Below, piece after piece: positions 28,494-36,859 of a DNA stretch of 53,926 bases. The notes under the pieces are model-generated. The model was not told the origin of the DNA. It did not search any database and worked only from the letters and a program-made list of their open reading frames with translations. The first letter of the stretch is position 1; each line of letters begins with the position of its first letter. This DNA comes from a virus, in IMG/VR virus record IMGVR_UViG_3300044946_000035, positions 1-53,926 of that record, one strand, 5' to 3'. The position numbers and the translations under genes are program-made.

Positions 28494-28665
28494 CGGCGCA
28501 ATCGAATGCCCCATCTGCTCTCTCGTTCTCACCCTCATCAAGCATCGCTATCAGGTCGCGGTCGAAGCCGTCCACAAGCCCTACCAATGTCCATGGTCAG
28601 AGTGGAAGTTCCGCGTCAACCTGCTTACCGGGCAGGCCGAACGCATCAAGGAAAAAGCGGCATGA
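28471..28665 (+). CDS. hypothetical zinc-like 64-residue protein
   Basis: The product has LVCGDGAIECPICSLV near the start and PYQCPWSEWK later, giving three to four Cys in a zinc-like pattern, followed by a Lys/Arg-containing tail. It lies between small packaging-region genes and overlaps the gene before it. No family was recognised. Confidence 0.5.
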   Translation: MQLLVCGDGAIECPICSLVLTLIKHRYQVAVEAVHKPYQCPWSEWKFRVNLLTGQAERIKEKAA

Positions 28666-28692
28666 TATAGTCATCCACGAGGGACCGATCCG

Positions 28693-28809
28693 ATGAACAA
28701 ACCCAATCATGCCCGTAACCGACTCAACCGCACCCGCCCCATGCCCGCCCCCGGTCGATCCGGCAAGGGTAAGGTGACGGCGCGTGCCCGACACAGGAAG
28801 AGGTACTGA
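28693..28809 (+). CDS. basic 38-residue micro-protein
   Basis: The frame from ATG 28693 encodes MNKPNHARNRLNRTRPMPAP followed by GRSGKGKVTARARHRKRY. About a third of the residues are Arg or Lys and almost none are acidic. It is one of five such basic small proteins in the head and tail region. It may bind DNA inside the head, but this is not shown. Confidence 0.5.
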   Translation: MNKPNHARNRLNRTRPMPAPGRSGKGKVTARARHRKRY

Positions 28810-28810
28810 G

Positions 28811-28972
28811 ATGACAATGTTTCCAATGATTGATGAACAGATACGAGATCGTGAAATAATCGCGGATGCTGTAGGTCCTCATGGAGAGCAGGATGTTGAT
28901 CGTTGCTGGTGTGATGAGTGTACGAAGAATCGTCAACTGGGCGATACTCTCGGATTAGGATTAGGATTCTGA
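28811..28972 (+). CDS. hypothetical acidic 53-residue protein
   Basis: The frame encodes MTMFPMIDEQIRDREIIADA, then a DVDRCWCDECTKN segment with three Cys and a Gly/Leu end. Its base composition is richer in A and T than that of neighbours. The Cys set may hold zinc. It begins one base after the basic micro-protein and overlaps the next start. Confidence 0.5.
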   Translation: MTMFPMIDEQIRDREIIADAVGPHGEQDVDRCWCDECTKNRQLGDTLGLGLGF

Positions 28973-29151
28973 TGCCCACCCCCATCCCCTCCCACGACTA
29001 CGGCTCCCCGGATGAAGAAACCAACCGCGCCTTCCGCCAGCGCCAAGGTACTCTGCGCGGCACTCGTGTAGGCCTCCCCGGACGCGACGACTCATCGCAG
29101 GACCGTAACGGGCGCTGGTATCCGGGGCCAGAGCGCAAACGTAATGACTAA
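28972..29151 (+). CDS. hypothetical 59-residue polar protein
   Basis: The product is polar and Arg/Gly/Pro-rich with an acidic start (MPTPIPSHDYGSPDEET) and a basic end (YPGPERKRND), probably disordered. It overlaps the stop of the preceding gene, and its own stop overlaps the portal ATG. It may be a flexible assembly helper. Confidence 0.5.
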   Translation: MPTPIPSHDYGSPDEETNRAFRQRQGTLRGTRVGLPGRDDSSQDRNGRWYPGPERKRND

Positions 29152-30833
29152 TGGCTAACCTTGCCCTCATCACGTCGCGCAAAACGGCGGACTACAGGTC
29201 GCCAATATCGAAGCATCTCGACGAATGGGAACGCATCTCCATCGACCACCGCGACCGCTCCCTTGGCCGCGACTGGTACAACGATGTCGAAGCCTTCTAC
29301 CGCCTGACCTCTGAAACCGACCCTCTCCCGTCCTTCCGTCCGGCGATGCGTATCCCGCAGCTCCAAGTCCTGATGATGCACGAGGCCAACGATCTCTCCG
29401 AGACCTCCCCCCGCCCGTACATCACCGACAACTCCGAGGGCAAGCGCGACGAGTCCCGCGAGAAGGCTCTCCAGTGCCAGTGGCGTCAGTCCCAGATCAA
29501 CTACCACGCCATGTACACCACGCTCATGTCCCTGTTCACCGGGATGTGCCCGATGCAGATCGGATTCTCTCCCGATGCACGTCAGGGCCGAGGCGCTCTC
29601 TGGGCCAAGATGCGCGACCCGCGCACCTTCAACTGCGACCCGTGGACCGACTACACGCTCAACTGGTCCTACCTGATCCTCGAAGACCGGATGCACCTCG
29701 AAGAAGTGAAATCCATCTGGGGCGCGGCGGCTTCCCAGGTGAGGCCCCGAGTGCAGGGACGATCCGTTACTCCATTCATCGGAGACTCGGGATATGGCGT
29801 ACAGATGCCGGCGGGCCCAATGTCGATGGTCCCCGGACTTCCGTCAAACAAAGCGATCCCCGACGACAATCGCGTCCGCGTTCGCCGCTGCTTCTGCCTC
29901 GACTACACGCGCCAGAAGATCGAATCCGATGAACTCCCCGAGGGCGCGATCATCCCGGCGGACTTCGAGTGGAAGTACCCGAACGGTCGCATGATCGTCG
30001 AGTGCGAAGGCTACGTCCTGCAAGACGGCGATAATCCGTTCCCGCTGAAAATGTTTCCCATTGTCCCGTTCTGGTCCACGCTTCCCCTGTTCGGAATCTG
30101 GACCGTCCCGGCGATCCGCTACTCCATGCAGCTCCAGGGGAACGCCGAGCGTCTCTACACGCAACTGTTCGAGAATGCCGTCCGCGTCAACAACGGCGTG
30201 TGGTTCATCGACGAGCGCACGGGCATCGACACGGAAGCGTTCGGCGGCATCCCCGGCGAAGTGCAGGTCATCAATGCTAATTCTCCCGTTCCCCAATGTG
30301 TCGCGCCGCAGGGACTCTCTCAACAGGCGTACCAGTTCCCCCAGATCCTGCTCGACAAGCAGAAGGAACTCCAAGGATTCACCGACGCCCGCGCTGGTAA
30401 ACCCGGAGCCGGGAACATTTCCCCGGAGTTATTCGACGAATCCGTCGTCCGCTCGCAAGGCGTCACCCAGCTCCGAGGCCGACTGAACGCGCTCTCCTTC
30501 CAGCGCATCACCGATCTCATGTTCTATACCATGGCCCGCTACATGAAGCCGCAGACCATGTTCGATAAGTCCGAGAAAGGTTACGATCCCATCAAGTGGG
30601 AGCCGGTCACGCGCCCCGACCAGTACGACGTGGAACTTGATCCGGCATCGCTGCGTCCATTTAGTCAGACGATGCTACGGAAGCTCGCGGGTGAATTGCG
30701 GAAGGCCGGTCTCCTCGGAGTCCGCCGCACCTTGCAGGCAATCGACTGGCCGGATGCGGAAAGCGCGGCGGAGGAAGTGGAGCAGGAGCAAGCGCTGGCT
30801 GCCTTGGCTAAGACTAGGGGCGCTAAAAAGTGA
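29151..30833 (+). CDS. portal protein
   Basis: The 560-residue product has a long N-terminal domain with LDEWERISIDHRDRSLGRDWYNDVEAFYRL and IPQLQVLMMHEANDLSETSPR, a beta-rich middle with PRTFNCDPWTDYTLN, and a helical C-terminus with TMFDKSEKGYD and a coiled tail. It lies between the terminase and the scaffold/capsid genes and has the length of podovirus-type portals. The dodecameric portal forms the DNA entry channel. The call rests on position, length and fold pattern. Confidence 0.8.
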   Translation: MANLALITSRKTADYRSPISKHLDEWERISIDHRDRSLGRDWYNDVEAFYRLTSETDPLPSFRPAMRIPQLQVLMMHEANDLSETSPRPYITDNSEGKRDESREKALQCQWRQSQINYHAMYTTLMSLFTGMCPMQIGFSPDARQGRGALWAKMRDPRTFNCDPWTDYTLNWSYLILEDRMHLEEVKSIWGAAASQVRPRVQGRSVTPFIGDSGYGVQMPAGPMSMVPGLPSNKAIPDDNRVRVRRCFCLDYTRQKIESDELPEGAIIPADFEWKYPNGRMIVECEGYVLQDGDNPFPLKMFPIVPFWSTLPLFGIWTVPAIRYSMQLQGNAERLYTQLFENAVRVNNGVWFIDERTGIDTEAFGGIPGEVQVINANSPVPQCVAPQGLSQQAYQFPQILLDKQKELQGFTDARAGKPGAGNISPELFDESVVRSQGVTQLRGRLNALSFQRITDLMFYTMARYMKPQTMFDKSEKGYDPIKWEPVTRPDQYDVELDPASLRPFSQTMLRKLAGELRKAGLLGVRRTLQAIDWPDAESAAEEVEQEQALAALAKTRGAKK

Positions 30834-31033
30834 GCGCATCTTCCGATTGGCGCGGCCAGTGGCTCTCTCTCCACGACCTTGCTGTCCTTATGAATAAATC
30901 CTATCCAATGATCTGTAAAATGTGGCGTGAGGGCACTCTTTCGATGCCAGGAATAGTGATCTTCAACGAAGGCCGTCGCGTCTGGGTACGCTTGAACGAC
31001 CAGGTTTACGATTCCCTCACCCGTACCAGTTAA
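30830..31033 (+). CDS. helix-turn-helix-like small protein
   Basis: From GTG 30830, overlapping the portal stop, the 67-residue product reads QWLSLHDLAVLMNKSYPMICKMWREGTL followed by a strand and VWVRLNDQVYD, the pattern of an excisionase-like or MerR-like winged helix-turn-helix. It may act as a DNA-binding regulator or a small-terminase-like subunit placed late. No exact family was identified. Confidence 0.5.
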   Translation: MSASSDWRGQWLSLHDLAVLMNKSYPMICKMWREGTLSMPGIVIFNEGRRVWVRLNDQVYDSLTRTS

Positions 31034-31061
31034 CCGATCATATTGACCTTATCTTGCCGTT

Positions 31062-31078
31062 AACCGCATCCTGCGGTT
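31062..31078 (+). other. hairpin abutting a GTG start
   Basis: AACCGCA (31062-31068) and TGCGGTT (31072-31078) form a seven-pair stem with a three-base loop that ends exactly at the base before GTG 31079. No ribosome site is visible. The hairpin could limit access to this start. Confidence 0.45.
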
Positions 31079-31300
31079 GTGCAGCGTCTGGAAATCCTCG
31101 AACTCACGCTTGACCGCCCCGGCGATTACGACTTCATTCGTGTCGCCGTGGATGGTCATCCGGTAATCCCGTTCGAGATCCCAAAGTCGATTCGCCGGGA
31201 GCAATTCACCCGAGACGAAGATTTCCTGGCCTATTTGCAGCGGCAAGCGATCACTCTGCTTGAGTCCTATGGGGACGCGAGGGAACAGAGGGCGAATTAG
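31079..31300 (+). CDS. hypothetical 73-residue protein
   Basis: The product has a strand-rich start (LEILELTLDRPGDYDFIRVAVDG), a Pro-rich turn, and a charged helical end. GTG 31079 is the only start codon after the in-frame TAA at 31061 and lies against a hairpin. It may be weakly or conditionally translated. No family was recognised. Confidence 0.45.
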   Translation: MQRLEILELTLDRPGDYDFIRVAVDGHPVIPFEIPKSIRREQFTRDEDFLAYLQRQAITLLESYGDAREQRAN

Positions 31301-31364
31301 AACTACCGTCAACGGTTGATGCTTCTCTCTCCCGCTGGCGGATCTTACGAGAGGAGGTGCTTTC

Positions 31365-31403
31365 ATGGCTCGACGCAAGCATCGTGGCAAGAAACGGAAG
31401 TAG
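31365..31403 (+). CDS. 12-residue strongly basic peptide
   Basis: A strong ribosome site (GAGGAGGTG at 31350-31358) sits seven bases before ATG 31365, which opens a frame for MARRKHRGKKRK. Nine of twelve residues are Arg, Lys or His. Such a clean ribosome site makes translation likely. It may be a DNA-condensing peptide, and it resembles the other basic micro-proteins in this region. Confidence 0.45.
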   Translation: MARRKHRGKKRK

Positions 31404-31461
31404 TTAGAGACATCACGGGGCGGTGAGATTCCGCCCCCACTTTATTCGAGGAGACAAGCAC

Positions 31462-31629
31462 ATGCCAGGATCCATGGGTGAAAAGACATTCGATGAGGAG
31501 ATCCTCAAATCGCCACTTTACGTTGGCCGTCCGAAAAACGAGCCCGGTCCGCAGGTGAACAACAACCCCGTGGCCAAGCCGGAAGATCCCCTGAAGCTGA
31601 TCCCCGGCAACTCCAAGAAAGCGCGGTAG
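31462..31629 (+). CDS. hypothetical 55-residue protein
   Basis: ATG 31462 has AGGAGACAAGC before it. The product is polar with MGEKTFDEEILKSPLYVG, a PKNEPGPQVNNN stretch and a basic end. It is probably disordered and may be an assembly helper. It lies five bases upstream of a basic micro-protein. Confidence 0.55.
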   Translation: MPGSMGEKTFDEEILKSPLYVGRPKNEPGPQVNNNPVAKPEDPLKLIPGNSKKAR

Positions 31630-31633
31630 CTCC

Positions 31634-31744
31634 ATGAAGGCTACACACAATCGCGGCAAGTCTCTCAAGGGGCACAAGGCCAGCGGCGGTCGCGTTCGCA
31701 TGAAGATGCCCAAACGCGCAAAGAAATGGACGGGTCGCTCCTGA
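31634..31744 (+). CDS. basic 36-residue micro-protein
   Basis: The frame encodes MKATHNRGKSLKGHKASGGR followed by VRMKMPKRAKKWTGRS, with 14 Lys, Arg or His and no acidic residue after the first. It overlaps the next start as TGATG. It is another of the small basic proteins in the head region. Confidence 0.5.
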   Translation: MKATHNRGKSLKGHKASGGRVRMKMPKRAKKWTGRS

Positions 31745-32157
31745 TGGCATCCCCCGCATCCTCTCCGGTGGACATGAAGTCGATGATGGCGCAGCAGATG
31801 GTCAAGCGCCTCGCCGCTCATGGTCCCCAAGGCTCCGACCCGAACCAGTCCGGTCGGCAGCTGTCCGAGCAGATGTCACAACTTTCCGGCGCGGACCCGC
31901 AGATGTTATCGAAAGCCGCCGAGCAGGTGAAGTCGATGCTGGTGGCGATCTACACCAAGACCGCGTTTCAGGTTCCCGAAGCCGCACGGCACGCGGCCAC
32001 CGCCCAGAAAGCCGTGGATCAGATGTTGAAGGCTCTGGAGCAGGGCGCGGCCACGGCTCAGACGGTTCAGCCCATCGTGAACCAGGCAGGCATGAGCGGG
32101 GCGGATCCGAACGCAGGCGGAACGCAGGGAGCGATTCCCCAATCAGGAGGCATGTAA
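31744..32157 (+). CDS. hypothetical head-assembly protein
   Basis: The 137-residue product is Ala, Gln, Ser and Met rich with two helical segments (SMMAQQMVKRLAAHG and AQKAVDQMLKALEQGAATAQ) and a Gly-rich tail. It lies directly before the scaffold and major capsid genes and ends with AGGAGG that serves the next gene. A role in head assembly is plausible. An alternative in-frame ATG at 31726 would add six residues. Confidence 0.6.
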   Translation: MASPASSPVDMKSMMAQQMVKRLAAHGPQGSDPNQSGRQLSEQMSQLSGADPQMLSKAAEQVKSMLVAIYTKTAFQVPEAARHAATAQKAVDQMLKALEQGAATAQTVQPIVNQAGMSGADPNAGGTQGAIPQSGGM

Positions 32158-32988
32158 ATGGCGAAGAAATGGGCCGAAATTCTCAAAGATGGCACCGCGT
32201 ACCCGGATGATTTCACCGTCACCCTGAAGAATGGTGAAGTGATGTCTTTGGGCGATATGCGCTCCTACGACAAGGAACACGAAGGCGAACTCACCCGCAA
32301 CCTGACCGCCAAGGAGCAGGAACTTTCCGCCCGCGAGCGTAATGTCTCCGGCGCATCCACGGCCCTCGCGCAGCGCATCAAGCAGGCTGCTGATGCCGCT
32401 GGCATCTCCGTTGACGATTTCATTGAAGGCAAGATTCCATCGAGGAAACAAGTCGCCAAAGAGCAAGACCTCGATGAAGACGACCCCCTGGTCGGCAAAC
32501 TGGTGAAGGAACTTAGGGCCGTCCGGCAGGAACTCTCGACCACCCAAGCCTCGATCAAGGACATCCGCGAGAAGGCCATCGGCCCGGTCATCAACACTTA
32601 TCTCGAAGACTACTACGAAGGCCGCTGGGAAAAATTGTCCACCAAGCTCCCCAAGGGCGCGAAGCTTGAACTGAAAGACGTTCTCTCCTACGCCGAGAAG
32701 GAAGGCCTCAAGGACGGCAAAGGCCGATTCAACCTGGAGAAGGCCGTCCGCGATCTCACCTACGAGCAGCGCGTGGCCGAGGACGCCGAGAAGCGCGTAG
32801 CCGATCTCCGTAAGAAGGACGATGACCAACGCGTGCTTGACTCGATCCCTCAACCGGGAAACACCCGCGCTCACCTGAAGACCCAGCCCCAGTTTAAGAA
32901 TGCCAAGGGCGGCACGAAATCCTTTGACGAAGTTATGAACGACGCTTTGACCGACACGGATCTGTGGCGGCAAGTCGGCACCGCATAA
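32158..32988 (+). CDS. scaffold protein
   Basis: The 276-residue product is strongly charged and almost all helix, with long coiled regions (LTAKEQELSARERNVSGAST, DDPLVGKLVKELRAVRQELS, VRDLTYEQRVAEDAEKRVADL) and no Cys. Length, composition and position just before the major capsid gene fit an internal head scaffold. AGGAGG lies before ATG 32158. Confidence 0.75.
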   Translation: MAKKWAEILKDGTAYPDDFTVTLKNGEVMSLGDMRSYDKEHEGELTRNLTAKEQELSARERNVSGASTALAQRIKQAADAAGISVDDFIEGKIPSRKQVAKEQDLDEDDPLVGKLVKELRAVRQELSTTQASIKDIREKAIGPVINTYLEDYYEGRWEKLSTKLPKGAKLELKDVLSYAEKEGLKDGKGRFNLEKAVRDLTYEQRVAEDAEKRVADLRKKDDDQRVLDSIPQPGNTRAHLKTQPQFKNAKGGTKSFDEVMNDALTDTDLWRQVGTA

Positions 32989-33009
32989 ACGTAGCGAAAG
33001 GGAATCATC

Positions 33010-33999
33010 ATGGCGAACAGCGTAATCGGACTCGGACTCGCAACTCCCCCGGTCCTGTTATCGAACACCGTCAACGCAATCAGTCAGAAATACATTGTCC
33101 CGGTCCTCGGTGACAACGTATTCAAGCCCTCTCCCGTGTTCTGGGCGCTGACCCGTGACGGCAAGAAATTCGGCGCGGGCGAACTGGTCTTCCCCGAAAT
33201 CAACCAGGAAGAACTCCCTGGCGGCGCGTACTACGGCGACCAGCTCCTCGACACCTCCGTGGTCGATTCCGTCCAACCCGCCGACCAGGTGTGGCGTCCC
33301 TACCGCCAGCCGATCGTCATCCCGATTACCGACGTAATCCTCAATCGCGGTGGCGCGGGCAACCTCGACATCATCAAGCTCAAGTACCAAACGGCGTCCG
33401 GCTCCTTCCTCCAGAAGCTGTCCCGCGCCCTATGGCACACCGCCCCGCAGAACACCTCCCTCGACATCGACGACATCAATTCGTGGGCGGGACAGACCAC
33501 CAACACCATCGCGGGCATCAACCGGAACCTCGCTGCGAACACCTTCTGGCAGCCGGCGGGCAACCAGACGAATACCTCCGGCTCCCTGACCCCGACCAAC
33601 GCGGAGATCGCTTACCAAGCTGTTACGTTAGGCTACGACGAGCCCGACCTGATGCCGATCGTGCAGAACCGCTACGCCGGCTTCAAGGGGAACTTCACTA
33701 CCCTCGTGCGCTTTGGCCAAGGGATGCAGGACGAGGAGGCGTTACAGGTCGGATTCCGCAACCACTTCCTGTTCAACAACGCCATCGTGGTGCCGGATGT
33801 GTTCGCCACGGCGAACTCGGCGTATTTCCTTAACAGTAAATACTTCTTCCCGGTCTTTCACGAGGCGGATTACTTCAATGTAGACCCATTCGTAAAGCCT
33901 AGCAACCAAAGGGTGTTAGTATCCACGATGTACCTGACTTGGCAGCTCTCGTGCATCTCTCCGAGAATGCTGATCCAGATTACTAACATCACGAGCTAA
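33010..33999 (+). CDS. major capsid protein
   Basis: The 329-residue product comes right after the scaffold gene and has the composition of a head protein, rich in Asn, Thr, Val and aromatic residues, with no membrane segment. It contains LVFPEINQEELPGGAYYGDQ, QPIVIPITDVILN, and a C-terminal HEADYFNVDPFVKPSNQRVL segment ending in a strand. The match is to the HK97-like major capsid group by position and pattern, not by search. It should be the most abundant virion protein. Confidence 0.75.
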   Translation: MANSVIGLGLATPPVLLSNTVNAISQKYIVPVLGDNVFKPSPVFWALTRDGKKFGAGELVFPEINQEELPGGAYYGDQLLDTSVVDSVQPADQVWRPYRQPIVIPITDVILNRGGAGNLDIIKLKYQTASGSFLQKLSRALWHTAPQNTSLDIDDINSWAGQTTNTIAGINRNLAANTFWQPAGNQTNTSGSLTPTNAEIAYQAVTLGYDEPDLMPIVQNRYAGFKGNFTTLVRFGQGMQDEEALQVGFRNHFLFNNAIVVPDVFATANSAYFLNSKYFFPVFHEADYFNVDPFVKPSNQRVLVSTMYLTWQLSCISPRMLIQITNITS

Positions 34000-34000
34000 A

Positions 34001-34016
34001 GTTACTACTTAGTAAC
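34001..34016 (+). other. short hairpin between capsid and decoration genes
   Basis: GTTACT (34001-34006) and AGTAAC (34011-34016) can pair over an ACTT loop just two bases after the capsid stop. GGAG (34017-34020) for the next gene follows at once. It has no T run, so it is more likely an mRNA 3'-end protector or spacer than a terminator. Confidence 0.45.
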
Positions 34017-34027
34017 GGAGACAGAAC

Positions 34028-34492
34028 ATGGCAGTCATCAACACGGTAAAACGGATCTATCCGGGACTCGGTTCCCCGACCGTCTACTTCTCGAACATCA
34101 ACGCCGCCATCATCAACGGCAACACTACCATCTCCTGCCCGGTTGGCTCGAACGTCCAGACCAACCAGTCGGGTACCGGTCCTGTTACCTGCGGCATGGT
34201 GCGCGTCAAATCAGAATGGATGGGCACGTTTATCAACACCGGCAACGTCTTCCCCAACAACACACAATGCCGCGTGCTCAACATCTGGGGCGATGACAGC
34301 TCCTCGAACGTGGTGCAGCTCTACGACGGCGATGCCTTCATCGGCGCGGCCAACCTAAACATCGACCGCATCTATTTCTTCAACTCGGATCTCCCGCTGG
34401 CGAACATCAACGTGTCGCTGAACGTGCAGGGGATCAACTCCACCTCGGCGACGAACGCGCTGTTCTCGGTGGAAGTGGCGGCTGGGCCGTAG
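34028..34492 (+). CDS. small head protein (decoration candidate)
   Basis: The 154-residue product is beta-rich and Asn/Thr/Val-rich, with VYFSNINAAIINGNTTISC, DGDAFIGAANLNIDRIYFF and NVSLNVQGINSTSA segments. It follows the capsid gene and precedes a strong terminator, the usual place for a head decoration or stabilising protein. No family was recognised. Confidence 0.6.
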   Translation: MAVINTVKRIYPGLGSPTVYFSNINAAIINGNTTISCPVGSNVQTNQSGTGPVTCGMVRVKSEWMGTFINTGNVFPNNTQCRVLNIWGDDSSSNVVQLYDGDAFIGAANLNIDRIYFFNSDLPLANINVSLNVQGINSTSATNALFSVEVAAGP

Positions 34493-34519
34493 GAATCGGA
34501 AGTTGAGGGGGCGTGCCTG

Positions 34520-34555
34520 ACGGGCTGGGCTTCGGCCCGGCCCGTTAATTTTTAT
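34520..34555 (+). terminator. strong Rho-independent terminator
   Basis: ACGGGCTGGGC (34520-34530) pairs with GCCCGGCCCGT (34535-34545) over a TTCG tetraloop, with one T-G pair, followed at once by TAATTTTTAT. It ends the packaging and head transcript 28 bases after the stop at 34492. A stable UUCG loop and the T run make it the clearest terminator in the genome. Confidence 0.9.
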
Positions 34556-34568
34556 AAGGAGGACTACG

Positions 34569-34673
34569 ATGGCTGAATACCGACACAAAGGCTCCGGCAA
34601 GGACAAGAAATATCTCTCGAAGCTCTACGGCTTTCGTGACAAGATCAAACGCGGCTCGAAGAAACGGAGCTAA
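34569..34673 (+). CDS. basic 34-residue micro-protein
   Basis: AAGGAGG lies before ATG 34569. The product MAEYRHKGSGKDKKYLSKLY, then GFRDKIKRGSKKRS, has 14 Lys or Arg. It is placed directly after the terminator and two bases before the GTG of a large fibre-like gene. It is one of the scattered basic micro-proteins. Confidence 0.5.
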   Translation: MAEYRHKGSGKDKKYLSKLYGFRDKIKRGSKKRS

Positions 34674-34675
34674 GA

Positions 34676-36859
34676 GTGCGCTGGTGGCTGCTCACATTCG
34701 TTCTGCTAACAGGATCGGCGTTCGCCCAGCTGACCACGGCGGTCACGGCCCAGGTGGCCGACGTGAATGGCTCCCCCTACGTCAACTGCCAGTGGTCGGT
34801 GACCTTTGTCGGTCAGTCCACTGCCCCCGGTGTTGGTCCTTACGCGCCCGCCGCCTTGCTCAACGGGCAGCAGGGGAAATGCGACTCAACCGGTCTCCTG
34901 ACTCTTAGCCTCGCGGATAACGTCAACACAGTCACTCCCACTCCGTCCCAGTGGCAGTTCAACATCTGCTCCGCCTCCGGCTACCCGGCTGGCCCGTACT
35001 GCTTTCAGAAACTTCTGACCATCACCGGGACCTCCCAGAACATCAGCGCGGCTCTGACTGCCGTTGCCCCAGTTCTCCCCGCGTTCAACGGGACCAATCT
35101 CCTGCCGGGGACTCCCACTGGATCAATCCAAGTGGCAACCGGGTCCTCCGTGTTCGCCGGAGCGCCGTCTCCGATATACGCATCGCAGCGTCCCGGAGCG
35201 GACTGCGGGGCCAAGATCAACTCTGCTGACGCGGCACTTGGCTCCAATGCCGGAGAAATCTGGCTGGACAAAAATTGCGGTTCGACCCTGACGACCCCTG
35301 TTACCTTGAGCGCCAACCACCACCTGAAGGTCGTCCAAGGCGGGCTCTATACCTACTGCGGAGAGTGGAAGCTCAACACTTCTTCCTCGCTCGAAGGCAC
35401 CATCTCCGGCTTTGTCGAGAACATCTCCGTCCAACCCCTGCCGCCGGTCCTCTTCCAGCAGGCTCCGGGATGCAATCTCGCGGTCAACTTCGATATCGTC
35501 GGGGCGAACGTAGCCATCTCGAACATCGGCCTCAGCTTCAACAATTCCTCAAACGCCGCCGGGGTCGGCATCCAGACTGATACCACCACCTGCTCGACCA
35601 ACGGGTGCCTCGGCCATCTTCTGCTCGACGGCGTGACCATCGCCCAAGGTTACAGCAACAACATCGTCATCCAGTCCACGGGGACGATTGACCAAGCGGT
35701 CGGCGCTCAAATCTGGCGTACCGTTTCCGAGAACTCCCTGAACGGTGACGGTCTCACCGTCCTCAAGACCACCGATGTCAAGCTCCACAACTACTTCGGC
35801 GAGACCAACGGGAACTGCGGCATCACCATCACGGGATCTACCGTCTGGACCGATACCTCTCCTGATATCTCGACCAATAACAACTGCGGCGTCTACATCT
35901 CCGGCACCCCGTCGAATCCCGCCGGCCTCGTTATCGAAATCCCTTCCATCACCTCTCCGTCCCTGACCTCGGGCGTCAACGCATCTCTCGACGGCGGGAT
36001 CGTGGTCCAAGGCTGGGACTCGACATCCTCGACCTGCAACAACGCCTCGCTCATTATCATCGGCGGAGCCTTCAGTGTTACTGGCGGCACTCAAACGAAC
36101 GCCTGGGACATGATTCACATCGAGAACACGGGCGGGGACCGGATTGCGTTCTCGAACTTCCTCGGCCCCGCTTCTGGTTCCGTCGCACGCTATGGCTATT
36201 ACCATGGCAACACCCATGCCTGCACCCTGCAACCGGATGTAATCATCGGCAACGAGTTCGTTGGGACCTTCGGCACGGGTAGCAGCTCCCTCTTCTCCTA
36301 CCTCTCCGGCGATGTCCTTCTGGCCAACAACGAAAGCGGCAACGCAGGCAGTTCGCTCGCCGAGTTCACCAATCACTACCTCCCGAATACCTATCCGCTC
36401 TACGCCGCGAACGCCGCTGGCGCTCCGCAGAAGGCATTGTTTACCGACGCCTCCAATAATCTATGGATCACGGGGGACCCGACCGCAGGCGTGATCGCGT
36501 TTCAGCCGCACGGCACGGGAGCGACGATTGCTTCCCTGACCAACTCGGGGATGCAGCTTGGGGCCTTGGCCGTCACCAATTCCGAAGTCACGCATAACAT
36601 CCTGACCGGCTCCGGCACCCTGACCTACACCGCCATCTCGACCCAGACTTGCCAAGAGCAGGCGATCACCGTCACCGGAGCTTCAGCCACAGCGGGCGCA
36701 GCAACCGCTTCCCCGAACGCCACCCTCGGCTCGACCAATCTCTCCTGGTCCGCCTGGGTGAGCGCAACCAACACGGTCTCGGTGCGTGTGTGCAACGTGG
36801 CCACGACCTCAACCATTACCCCGTCCGCAGTCACCTGGACGGCATTTGTGATGCAATGA
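34676..36859 (+). CDS. exported beta-helix fibre- or spike-like protein
   Basis: The 727-residue product starts (GTG 34676) with a Sec-type signal MRWWLLTFVLLTGSAFA|Q. The rest is rich in Gly, Asn, Thr, Ser and Val in short strand repeats, with right-handed beta-helix-like rungs in about residues 200-540 (for example GVGIQTDTTTC, SNNIVIQSTGTID), and a C-terminal Thr/Ala-rich part. It resembles tail spikes that carry sugar-cleaving helices. A signal peptide on such a protein is unusual because phage tails are built in the cytoplasm. It may be a secreted depolymerase, or a virion protein captured from a secreted ancestor. Confidence 0.65.
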   Translation: MRWWLLTFVLLTGSAFAQLTTAVTAQVADVNGSPYVNCQWSVTFVGQSTAPGVGPYAPAALLNGQQGKCDSTGLLTLSLADNVNTVTPTPSQWQFNICSASGYPAGPYCFQKLLTITGTSQNISAALTAVAPVLPAFNGTNLLPGTPTGSIQVATGSSVFAGAPSPIYASQRPGADCGAKINSADAALGSNAGEIWLDKNCGSTLTTPVTLSANHHLKVVQGGLYTYCGEWKLNTSSSLEGTISGFVENISVQPLPPVLFQQAPGCNLAVNFDIVGANVAISNIGLSFNNSSNAAGVGIQTDTTTCSTNGCLGHLLLDGVTIAQGYSNNIVIQSTGTIDQAVGAQIWRTVSENSLNGDGLTVLKTTDVKLHNYFGETNGNCGITITGSTVWTDTSPDISTNNNCGVYISGTPSNPAGLVIEIPSITSPSLTSGVNASLDGGIVVQGWDSTSSTCNNASLIIIGGAFSVTGGTQTNAWDMIHIENTGGDRIAFSNFLGPASGSVARYGYYHGNTHACTLQPDVIIGNEFVGTFGTGSSSLFSYLSGDVLLANNESGNAGSSLAEFTNHYLPNTYPLYAANAAGAPQKALFTDASNNLWITGDPTAGVIAFQPHGTGATIASLTNSGMQLGALAVTNSEVTHNILTGSGTLTYTAISTQTCQEQAITVTGASATAGAATASPNATLGSTNLSWSAWVSATNTVSVRVCNVATTSTITPSAVTWTAFVMQ

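Noticed and set aside
32143-32973. Minus-strand open frame opposite the scaffold gene
   Set aside because: It mirrors the scaffold frame almost codon for codon and its leucine-rich product is what antisense of Lys/Glu-rich coding sequence yields.
35549-36376. Minus-strand frame opposite the first fibre-like gene
   Set aside because: Shadow of a strongly coding Gly/Thr/Asn-rich gene; no start signal or coherent domain.
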